DNA of 64,000 nucleotides. Source: Acidimicrobiales bacterium. Its GTDB lineage: Bacteria; Actinomycetota; Acidimicrobiia; Acidimicrobiales; Bog-793. The notes below the pieces were generated by a model that had not been told where the DNA came from, did no database searches, and saw only the letters and a list, made by a program, of their open reading frames with translations. The DNA is taken from NCBI GenBank assembly GCA_035294085.1, contig DATGLP010000029.1:19744-83743 (forward strand). The letters run 5' to 3'. The position numbers were made by a program, and so were the translations under genes. Positions 27,229 through 34,168 of the stretch are shown piece by piece (the first letter of the stretch is position 1; every line of letters begins with the position of its first letter).

Positions 27229-28365
27229 GTGGCCTTCGAGGCGCTGCACGACCCGGCCCGGCTGCGAGCGCTGCTCGCGTCCGTCCTCGCCGTCGAGTCC
27301 GACCTCGAGCTGCCGGGCGTGCTGCAGCGCGTCGTCGACGCGGCGCGCGAGCTCACCGGTGCCCGCTACGGCGCCCTCGGCGTCCTCGACCCACAGGGCA
27401 AGGGGCTCGCCGAGTTCGTCTACACGGGGGTCGACGAGGAGGTGGCGCAGGCCGTCGGGCACCTGCCGGAGGGCGCCGGGATCCTCGGGCTGCTGATCGT
27501 GGACCCGCGGCCGCTGCGCCTCGCGGACCTCACGAAGCACCCCGACTCGGTCGGCTTCCCCCCCGGGCACCCCCCGATGCGCTCGTTCCTCGGCGTGCCG
27601 ATCCGCGTGCGAGACGAGGTCTTCGGCAACCTCTACCTCACCGAGAAGGTGGGGGCGCCGGAGTTCTCCGAGGAGGACGAGGCTCTCGCCGTCGCGCTCG
27701 CGGGGGCCGCCGGGCTCGCCGTCGGCAACGCCCGCCTGTACGCGCGCGTGCGCGAGCTCAGCGTCGCGGCGGACCGCGAGCGCATCGCGCGGGACCTGCA
27801 CGACCGGGTCATCCAGCAGCTGTTCGCCACGGGCCTCGCCCTGCAGTCCGTGCTGCCGGTCACCGAGGTGCCGGAGGTGCGCGAGCGCATCCAGGAGGCG
27901 GTCGCCGAGCTCGACGACACCATCCGCCAGATCCGCACGACCATCTTCGCCCTCGAGCCGCCGCCGGCCGCCGCCAAGGGCGTGCGCGCCCAGGTGCTCG
28001 AGGTGTGCGCCGAGGCGACCCGGAGCCTCGGCTTCGAGCCCGAGGTCCGCTTCGTCGGCACCGTCGACCGCAGCGTCGACGGCGCGGTGGCGCCCGAGCT
28101 CCTCTCGACGCTTCGCGAGGCGCTGTCGAACGTGGCGCGCCACGCCAGGGCCCGCCACGTCGAGGTGACGCTGTCAGCGATCGACGGCGGCGTCGAGCTC
28201 ACCGTCGCCGACGACGGCGTCGGGATCCCCACGGCGAGGGCTCCGGGCGGGCGCGGCCTCGCGAACATGGCCGAGCGTGCCGCGGCGCTCGGCGGCGACC
28301 TCGCGCTCGCCTCGCGTCCGGGCGGCGGGACCGCGCTGTCCTGGCGGGTGCCGGTCCGAGGCTGA
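27229..28365 (+). CDS. GAF-domain sensor histidine kinase (DosS/DevS-like)
   Basis: The 378-residue kinase has one GAF domain (~20-170; ARYGALGVLD, FLGVPIRVRDEVFGNLYLTEK), a HisKA_3 dimerisation helix with the phospho-acceptor H191 in ERIARDLHDRVIQQLF, and a HATPase domain (LREALSNVARHA, VADDGVGIP, GRGLANMAERA). There is no transmembrane segment, so it senses a cytoplasmic signal. DosS and DosT of mycobacteria have two GAF domains and bind haem in the first; this one has a single GAF, closest in layout to half of that sensor. Start is GTG 27229; partner is the divergent regulator. Confidence 0.9.
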   Translation: MAFEALHDPARLRALLASVLAVESDLELPGVLQRVVDAARELTGARYGALGVLDPQGKGLAEFVYTGVDEEVAQAVGHLPEGAGILGLLIVDPRPLRLADLTKHPDSVGFPPGHPPMRSFLGVPIRVRDEVFGNLYLTEKVGAPEFSEEDEALAVALAGAAGLAVGNARLYARVRELSVAADRERIARDLHDRVIQQLFATGLALQSVLPVTEVPEVRERIQEAVAELDDTIRQIRTTIFALEPPPAAAKGVRAQVLEVCAEATRSLGFEPEVRFVGTVDRSVDGAVAPELLSTLREALSNVARHARARHVEVTLSAIDGGVELTVADDGVGIPTARAPGGRGLANMAERAAALGGDLALASRPGGGTALSWRVPVRG

Positions 28366-28393
28366 GGCGGCGGGGCGCGCGAGCCCGGACGCG

Positions 28394-28423
28394 CCGCCGC
28401 CCGGCCGGGTGGCCGGGCGGCGG
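28394..28423. terminator. Bidirectional terminator hairpin
   Basis: CCGCCGCCCGGCC (28394-28406) and GGCCGGGCGGCGG (28411-28423) form a perfect 13-bp stem with a GGGT loop, between the kinase stop and the stop of the convergent membrane-protein gene. No U-tract follows. Confidence 0.65.
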
Positions 28424-28441
28424 GAGCTCGGGAGGCAGCGC

Positions 28442-29041
28442 TCAGGCGGCGCGCAGCCCTCCGGAGGAGCGCCCGAGGAGCTCGGCGTCCTCGCGGGTGC
28501 GCGAGGCGTGCCAGAAGCCGAGGACGACGAGGACGGCCAGCACGCCGGCGAGGCAGAACGAGGCGACCGACGCCCACAGGGCGATCTGGCCGAAGGTCCA
28601 GAAGCCGTAGGCCTCGAGCAGGAGGCCGCGCAGCGTCGTTCCCCGGAACACCGTCTGCACGAGCCCTGCGAGCTTCGCGTCGTTCGGGTGCGCGAGCGAC
28701 GCCGCGCTCACCTTCGAGTAGACGCCGTGGTAGGGCATCTCGGACAGGTGCACGGCGATGAAGTGGTCAGCGTAGGCCTCCGCCTGCGGGCCGGTGAGCA
28801 CCTGCTGCCCGGCGTACTGCTCCAGGTAGGGGCGCATCCCCGGCGTCACCTCCGTCCCCGGCTTGGCGTGGGCGAAGGCAGCCTTCGACGGGAAGAAGAT
28901 CTGCTGCTCGGCCAGCTGGTTGTGCACGTTGCTGTTGGCGAAGGTGTAGCCCCACATGAGCAGCGCGCCGGCCACCACCAGCACCACGACGAGCAGCGCG
29001 CCCCCGGCGCTGACGAGAACGTCGAAGACCTTGCGTCGCAT
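28442..29041 (-). CDS. Two-helix membrane protein with extracytoplasmic domain, unknown
   Basis: The 199-residue product has an N-terminal transmembrane helix (~10-32), an outside domain of about 110 residues (NVHNQLAEQQIFFPSK, PYLEQYAGQQVLTGPQAEAYADHFIAVHL) and a second helix near 150-178. The outside domain is rich in Gln, Tyr and His. I do not recognise the family. The start ATG is preceded by GAGGAG. Position inside the stress island suggests an envelope role under the same control; a weak operator-like sequence (GTGACCACCATCCCC, 29071-29085) precedes it. Confidence 0.6.
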   Translation of the reverse strand: MRRKVFDVLVSAGGALLVVVLVVAGALLMWGYTFANSNVHNQLAEQQIFFPSKAAFAHAKPGTEVTPGMRPYLEQYAGQQVLTGPQAEAYADHFIAVHLSEMPYHGVYSKVSAASLAHPNDAKLAGLVQTVFRGTTLRGLLLEAYGFWTFGQIALWASVASFCLAGVLAVLVVLGFWHASRTREDAELLGRSSGGLRAA

Positions 29042-29157
29042 CTCGTGCTCCTCTCACTCGCTCCCTGGTCGTGACCACCATCCCCGCTGGACGCCGCTCG
29101 CCGACAGGGGAGAACGACCCGGCCGGAGGGCCCCACTTCGACGCCCCCGCTCGATGC

Positions 29158-31884
29158 TCAGCGCAGCCGGCGCCGGTCGTCGGGTGGGGCCGGCGGCGTC
29201 GACGCGACCCGCAGGCGCGCGTCCACGACGACGACGCCCGCCGGCGTGGCGATCGCCGGGTTGCAGTCGGCCTCCGCGACCTCCGGGAGGTCCTCGGCGA
29301 GGCGGCTGACGCGCAGCACGAGGTCGACGAGGGCGTCGACGTCGACGGGGGACGAGCCCCGGTAGCCGGTCAGCAGGGGGGCGCCGCGCACGCCGAGGAC
29401 CATCTCGCGCGCCTCCTCGGAGCTGAGCGGCGCGAGGCCCACCCGGTGGTCGGCGAGGAGCTCGACGGCGACGCCACCGAGGCCGAAGAGGACGACGGGC
29501 CCGAACTGGGGGTCCTGGACGAAGCCGGCGATCACCTCGACGCCGCCGTGCACCTGGGGCTGGACGACGGCGCCGGTCATCGCCGAGCCGATCGAGCGCG
29601 CCATGCTCTCGAACGCGGCGCGTGCCGCGGCCGGGCCCTCGACGCCGAGGCGCACCCCGCCGACGTCGCTCTTGTGGATGATCCCCGGGCCGAGCGCCTT
29701 CACGACGACGGTCCCGCCGAGCTCCTCGGCGGCCCGCGCGGCGTCCTCGGCGCTCGCCACCTCGACGGTCGCGAGCGCGGGGATCTCGTAGGCCTCGAGC
29801 ACGGCGAGCGCGCGCCGGCCCGTCAGCCAGCCGTCGGGGCCGGCCGGCGCGAGGCGCCGGCGGGCCTCGTTCGCGTCGGTGCCGGCGACGACCGCCGGCA
29901 GGCGTGCCGGCAGCGACCGCCAGCGGCCGTAGGCGACGGCGTGGGCGAGCGCCCGGACGGCGGTCTCCGGGTAGGTGAAGGTCGGCACCGGCCGGCGGGC
30001 GTTCGCGAGGATGCTGCGCCCCGCGTGGGTGCCGAACAAGGTGGCGAGGACGGGTCGGTCGATCCCCCGCGCGCCGGCCGCGTCGACCGCCGCGGCGATG
30101 GCGGCCGCGACGTCCACCGCCTCGGTCGTGAGCGGCGGGGTGAAGATCACGACCGCGGCATCCGCCTCCCCGCTCGCCAGGACGAGCTCGAGCGCGCGGC
30201 CGAAGGCGTCCGCGCTCGCCGAGGCGACGAGGTCGATCGGGTTGCGCACGCTCGCCGCGGCGGGGGCCGCCTGGCGCACCAGCGCCTGCAGCTCGTCGGA
30301 CAGCGCCGGCACGGACAGGCCCGACCGCACGCAGGCGTCGGCCGCGAGCACCCCGGGACCGCCCGCGTTCGTGATGATGGCCACCCGCTCGCCTGCGGGC
30401 ACGGGCTGGTGCGCGAGCAGCGAGGCGACGTCGAAGAGCTCCTCGACGGTGTCGACGCGCACCACGCCGCTCTGACGGAACAGCGCCTCGACGGCCTGCT
30501 CCGAGCTCGCCATCGCCGCGGTGTGCGAGGACGCCGCGGCGATGCCCGCGCGCGTGCGCCCCGCCTTCACCGCCACGATCGGGGTGCGCCGCCCGACGCG
30601 CCGGGCGAGGCGGGCGAACTTGCGGGGGTTGCCGAAGGACTCGAGGTAGAGCAGGGCGACAGCGGTGGCCGGGTCCTCGTCCCACCAGACGAGGAGGTCG
30701 TTGCCGCTGACGTCGGCCTTGTTGCCCATCGACACGAAGCTCGAGATGCCGAGCCCCCGGGCGCTCGCCTCCGCGAGGATGGCGATGCCGAGGCCGCCCG
30801 ACTGCGACGCGAAGCCGACCCGGCCGGCGAGCGGCCGCTCGGGGGCGAACGTGGCGTTCATCTGGACGGCGGGGTCGGTGTTCACCACGCCGAAGCAGTT
30901 CGGGCCGACGAGGCGCATCCCCCATCCGTGGGCGAGCCGGGTGAGGGCCGCCTGCGCTGCTTCCCCGTCGCTCCCGACCTCCGCGAAGCCGGCCGAGACG
31001 ACGACGAGCGCGCCTACCCCCTTCGCGCCGCACTCGCCGACGACCCCGAGCACCGCCGGGGCCGGCACGGCGATGACCGCGAGGTCGACCCTCGCGGGCA
31101 CGTCGGTCACGCTCGGCCAGCACGGAAGGCTCGCCACGGCCTCCGCCCTCGGGTTGACGGGGTAGACGGCCCCCTGGAAGCCGCCGGCGACGAGGTTGCG
31201 CACGATCTCGTGGCCGATCGAGCCGGGCCGGCGCGACGCGCCGATCACCGCGATCGACCTCGGCCGCAGGAGGCGGCTCATCGAGCGCAGGACGGCCTCG
31301 CGGTCGCGGCGCTCGGTGGCCTCGATCGACGCCTGGGAGGGGGCGATGTCGAGCACGACGTGGACGGCGCCGTCGGACCGGCTCGAGACGGTCGCGAAGC
31401 CGGCACCGTCGAAGACCTGGCGCATGCGGGCGTTCGACGGCAGCATGTCCGCGACGAAGCGCCGCACGCCGCGCAGCCGGGCCTCGCTGGCGAGGTGCTC
31501 GAGGAGCAGCGTGCCGAGGCCCCGCCCCTGGTAGGCGTCGTCGACGACGAGGGCGACCTCGGCCTCCTCGTGGCCGACGACGCGGTGGTACTCGGCGAGG
31601 CCGACGACGCGGCCGTCGCGCTCCGCGACGAGCGCGAGGTCGTCCGGGCCGCCCGAGGTGACCCGGGCGAGGTCGGCCTCGCTGAGGCGGGGGTGGGCCC
31701 CGAAGTAGCGGGAGGACGCGCTCTCCGGCGAGAGGCGGGCGTGGAAGTCGACGAGGGCAGCGCGGTCCTCCGGCGTCGCGGGGCGCACGCGCGCCGTCGA
31801 GCCGTCGGCGAGGAGCACGTCGACGGGTGCCAGCGCGGCCGGCGGCGGGCTCGCCGGCGCCCCCGTGGGACGCGTCCCGGGCAT
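29158..31884 (-). CDS. GNAT-fused acyl-CoA synthetase (ADP-forming), Pat/Acs-type
   Basis: The 908-residue fusion has an N-terminal GNAT acetyltransferase domain (~20-190; EVALVVDDAYQGRGLGTLLLEHLASEA), then the CoA-binding domain (PRSIAVIGASRRPGSIGHEIVRNL, ~210-330), a ligase domain with the phospho-His segment AASSHTAAMASS, and a C-terminal ATP-grasp (VVVKALGPGIIHKSDVGGVRLG). Such proteins either make acyl-CoA with ADP or act as lysine acetyltransferases that control acyl-CoA synthetases. In PatZ-like enzymes the GNAT is at the C-terminus; here it comes first. Start at ATG 31884 after GAGGAGG. Divergent from ferritin-like gene 2 with a strong inverted repeat between. Confidence 0.88.
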   Translation of the reverse strand: MPGTRPTGAPASPPPAALAPVDVLLADGSTARVRPATPEDRAALVDFHARLSPESASSRYFGAHPRLSEADLARVTSGGPDDLALVAERDGRVVGLAEYHRVVGHEEAEVALVVDDAYQGRGLGTLLLEHLASEARLRGVRRFVADMLPSNARMRQVFDGAGFATVSSRSDGAVHVVLDIAPSQASIEATERRDREAVLRSMSRLLRPRSIAVIGASRRPGSIGHEIVRNLVAGGFQGAVYPVNPRAEAVASLPCWPSVTDVPARVDLAVIAVPAPAVLGVVGECGAKGVGALVVVSAGFAEVGSDGEAAQAALTRLAHGWGMRLVGPNCFGVVNTDPAVQMNATFAPERPLAGRVGFASQSGGLGIAILAEASARGLGISSFVSMGNKADVSGNDLLVWWDEDPATAVALLYLESFGNPRKFARLARRVGRRTPIVAVKAGRTRAGIAAASSHTAAMASSEQAVEALFRQSGVVRVDTVEELFDVASLLAHQPVPAGERVAIITNAGGPGVLAADACVRSGLSVPALSDELQALVRQAAPAAASVRNPIDLVASASADAFGRALELVLASGEADAAVVIFTPPLTTEAVDVAAAIAAAVDAAGARGIDRPVLATLFGTHAGRSILANARRPVPTFTYPETAVRALAHAVAYGRWRSLPARLPAVVAGTDANEARRRLAPAGPDGWLTGRRALAVLEAYEIPALATVEVASAEDAARAAEELGGTVVVKALGPGIIHKSDVGGVRLGVEGPAAARAAFESMARSIGSAMTGAVVQPQVHGGVEVIAGFVQDPQFGPVVLFGLGGVAVELLADHRVGLAPLSSEEAREMVLGVRGAPLLTGYRGSSPVDVDALVDLVLRVSRLAEDLPEVAEADCNPAIATPAGVVVVDARLRVASTPPAPPDDRRRLR

Positions 31885-31947
31885 CACGCAGGCCTCCTCG
31901 TCTGGGCGGTTGCGCCCAGCTTGCAGGTTCGAGCTCGCAGCGCCGCC

Positions 31948-31989
31948 AGGGTCGATCGTCACACGCCTGCCGGTGTGACGATCGACCCT
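31948..31989. promoter_or_regulatory. Perfect 17-bp inverted repeat, candidate operator
   Basis: AGGGTCGATCGTCACAC (31948-31964) and its exact reverse complement (31973-31989) flank an 8-base spacer. The repeat lies between two divergent starts (31884 minus, 32026 plus), so it is not a terminator. Each arm matches the motif upstream of ppsA and the P-type ATPase. Two inverted boxes suggest a dimer-of-dimers site for the nearby DosR-like regulator; that is inference. Confidence 0.7.
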
Positions 31990-32025
31990 ATCGATTCAGG
32001 CCGTGCGCTCTGGCAGCATCGCGCC

Positions 32026-32502
32026 ATGATCAAGAAGCGGTCGACCGAGGCCCTGTCCAACGACTGGCAGCTGCGCATCGCGCACGCCTTCAGCTCGCAC
32101 GTGCGCGAGGAGACGCACGTGCTCGACGCCTACGAGCTCGTCGCCCAGACGACCGGGGACGAGGGGACGCGCTACCTGCTGCGGCTCATCCTCGACGACG
32201 AGCGCCGCCACCACGAGATCTTCGAGCAGCTCAGCGCGTCGCTCGATCGCGGGGAGGCTCCGAGGATCCCGGATCCGCCGAACCCCGCGCCCGCCGACCG
32301 CCCCGCGCTGAGCGCGCAGACCCGCCGCCTGCTCGAGCTCGAACGCTCCGACGAGCGCTCCCTGCGGGAGCTCGCTCGCGAGCTGCGCCCTGCCGAGCGA
32401 GCGACGCTGTGGCGGCTGCTCGTCGACCTCATGGAGCTCGACACGACGAAGCACATCAGGATCCTCGAGTACCTCCAGGAGCGGCTGGACGCCCTGGGGT
32501 GA
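32026..32502 (+). CDS. Ferritin-like four-helix protein, paralogue 2
   Basis: The 158-residue product matches the protein at 25318-25809 across its length: HVREETHVLDAYE, LDDERRHHEIFEQL, LERSDERSLREL and LVDLMELDTTKHIRILEYLQ. The conserved Glu, ERRHH and KH positions are the candidate metal ligands. Start at ATG 32026, 37 bp after the inverted-repeat operator. The two copies lie at either end of the regulator part of the island. Family name uncertain; iron storage, oxygen or peroxide handling would fit the context. Confidence 0.65.
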   Translation: MIKKRSTEALSNDWQLRIAHAFSSHVREETHVLDAYELVAQTTGDEGTRYLLRLILDDERRHHEIFEQLSASLDRGEAPRIPDPPNPAPADRPALSAQTRRLLELERSDERSLRELARELRPAERATLWRLLVDLMELDTTKHIRILEYLQERLDALG

Positions 32503-32543
32503 GCCCGCCCGAGGGCGCGCGCGCCGCACCGGGCGCCCACCGC

Positions 32544-32810
32544 TCACAGGTGGAGCGTCACGGCGTGGCCCTCCCTGGTCGCGATGTGCTCCTCGGCCTC
32601 GTAGACGAGGCGGTGGACGAGCTGGGAGAGCGCCCTCGCCGCGGCGAGCTCCTCGCCGATGAGCGGCACGTCCGGGTCGGCCGGGTGGCGGCGCGCCGCG
32701 CCCCATCCTGCGAGGTCGCGCCCGCCTGCGTGCAGGTGCGCATCGGCGCGGGTGCGATCCTCGTCCTCGGTGAAGACCACCTCGATCGTCCACACTCGGT
32801 TCTCGGACAT
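32544..32810 (-). CDS. DUF1876 protein (Rv1738/Rv2632c-like)
   Basis: The 88-residue product reads WTIEVVFTEDEDRTRADAHLHAGGRDLAGWGAARRHPADPDVPLIGEELAAARALSQLVHRL, the DUF1876 pattern. The M. tuberculosis member Rv1738 is one of the most induced DosR genes and resembles ribosome-hibernation factors in fold. Start at ATG 32810 after GGAGGAG; an upstream ATG adds 24 unrelated residues. It closes the stress island. Confidence 0.85.
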   Translation of the reverse strand: MSENRVWTIEVVFTEDEDRTRADAHLHAGGRDLAGWGAARRHPADPDVPLIGEELAAARALSQLVHRLVYEAEEHIATREGHAVTLHL

Positions 32811-32905
32811 CGCGCTCCTCCTCGCCTCCGGGCCGGCGAACGCCGCGGCTCGCCCCCGCCAGCTCCCTGGCGTCGCGAGCATGCCTGCCGGCGCCGAACG
32901 CCGAC

Positions 32906-32921
32906 AGGGCTGGAGGTCCCC
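32906..32921. promoter_or_regulatory. Weak candidate operator upstream of the DUF1876 gene
   Basis: AGGGCTGGAGGTCCCC is an imperfect palindrome with the GGG-N8-GTCCC spacing of a DosR box, but it lacks the C at position 5 of the box. It lies 96 bp from the DUF1876 start and 42 bp from the divergent GH76-like gene. Confidence 0.3.
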
Positions 32922-32962
32922 TCCGAGCGTCCCCGCAGGCGCCGCGCGGGGCCACCACCGCC

Positions 32963-34012
32963 GTGAGCGGCCCGTCGAGAGGGACGGGCGTGGCGCGCCA
33001 CGCTCGGCGTGCCGCCCGGCTGGGTCGCCGCCTTGCGGCGCGCTTCGGCCTTCCCGGCGTCGGCCTGCTCCGGGCGCGCCCGGTCCCGGGCGCGGGGATC
33101 GCCACCCTGTGGCCGTTCGCCAACGCCCTCGCCGCGCTCTGCGCGCTGGCCGGTACCTGGCCGGCTCGCTCGGCCTCGCGGGACGAGGCCGTCGAGCGGC
33201 TGGAGCACGCCGTCGCGGCCCTCGACGCCTACCGACGGGGGCCCGGCGCCTACTGCTCGGTCGTGCTCCCGCCGCTCGGTCCGGGGGGCGACCTCTACTT
33301 CGACGACAACGCCTGGGTCGGGCTCGCGCTGCTGCACGAGCACGACCTCACCGGCGCCGTCGCGTCCCTCGAGCGCGCCGCGGCGATCTTCGAGCTCCTC
33401 GCCCGCGGGTGGTCCGACGAGGAGGGCTGGGCGCACCCCGGCGGCATCCGCTGGGCCGAGCCCGCCTGGAGCACGGGGCGTACCGCCTGCTCGAACGCTC
33501 CCGCTGCCGCGCTCGCGCTGCGCCTCTACCTCCTCGGCGGTGCGACGCGGCACCTGGAGTGGGGGAGACGCCTCTATGGCTGGGTGCGCCGGAGCCTGCT
33601 CACGCCGGCGCAGCTGTACGCCGACCAGATCGCGCCCGACGGCCGGGTCGACGGCCGGATCTACAGCTACAACCAGGGGGCGATGATCGGGGCCGGCGTC
33701 CTCCTCGCGAGGGCGTCGGGCCGGCACCGCCACCTCGAGGAGGCGGCGAGCACCGCGCGCGCCTGCCTGGCGCGCCTCCGTGCCGTTCGGGCGCTCGACC
33801 AGCAGGGACCGGCGTTCAACGCCATCCTGGCGCGCAACCTGCTCCTCCTCGACGCCGCGCGGCCCGTGCCGGAGGCCGCCGACCTCGTCCGGCGGTACGC
33901 GGCGAGGCTGTGGCGGCGCCAGCTCGCGGGGAATCTCGCCGCGAGCCTCAACGGCGCGGCGGCGCCGATCGCCCTGAACGCCCTCCTCGCCGGGAGCGCG
34001 CCGACGCCGTAG
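32963..34012 (+). CDS. Glycoside hydrolase family 76-like protein
   Basis: The 349-residue product shows the (alpha/alpha)6 barrel signatures of GH76 alpha-1,6-mannanases: YFDDNAWVGLALL (the Asp-Asp pair is catalytic in the family), WSTGRTACSNAPAAALALRLY, and YSYNQGAMIGAGVLL. Unlike most family members it has no clear export signal; the first ~60 residues are Arg-rich and end in a mildly hydrophobic stretch. The GTG at 32963 is the first good start. Together with the following membrane protein it may handle envelope mannans. Substrate is inferred from the family. Confidence 0.75.
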   Translation: MSGPSRGTGVARHARRAARLGRRLAARFGLPGVGLLRARPVPGAGIATLWPFANALAALCALAGTWPARSASRDEAVERLEHAVAALDAYRRGPGAYCSVVLPPLGPGGDLYFDDNAWVGLALLHEHDLTGAVASLERAAAIFELLARGWSDEEGWAHPGGIRWAEPAWSTGRTACSNAPAAALALRLYLLGGATRHLEWGRRLYGWVRRSLLTPAQLYADQIAPDGRVDGRIYSYNQGAMIGAGVLLARASGRHRHLEEAASTARACLARLRAVRALDQQGPAFNAILARNLLLLDAARPVPEAADLVRRYAARLWRRQLAGNLAASLNGAAAPIALNALLAGSAPTP

Positions 34013-34039
34013 GGTCCGCCGCAGATGTTAGGGAAGTGT

Positions 34040-34045
34040 TACGAT
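34040..34045 (+). promoter_or_regulatory. Candidate -10 element for the membrane-protein gene
   Basis: TACGAT (within GTTACGATG) is the only AT-rich hexamer in the 156-bp gap before the start at 34169. No clear -35 partner is visible. Confidence 0.3.
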
Positions 34046-34168
34046 GCCCCTCCCGCGGCCTCGGCGCAGCAGGGCCGCGCCGTCCAGGGAGGGGAGGAGC
34101 GTGTCGCCGACGCCGCGCGAGGCGCGGGCGAAGCGGCTCGCGGCGCGAGCGGCCTGCGGGCGGCGGCC

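Noticed and set aside
31902..31919. CTGGGCG-GTTG-CGCCCAG hairpin in the acyl-CoA synthetase leader as a riboswitch
   Set aside because: A single short stem with no recognised aptamer core; left unannotated.
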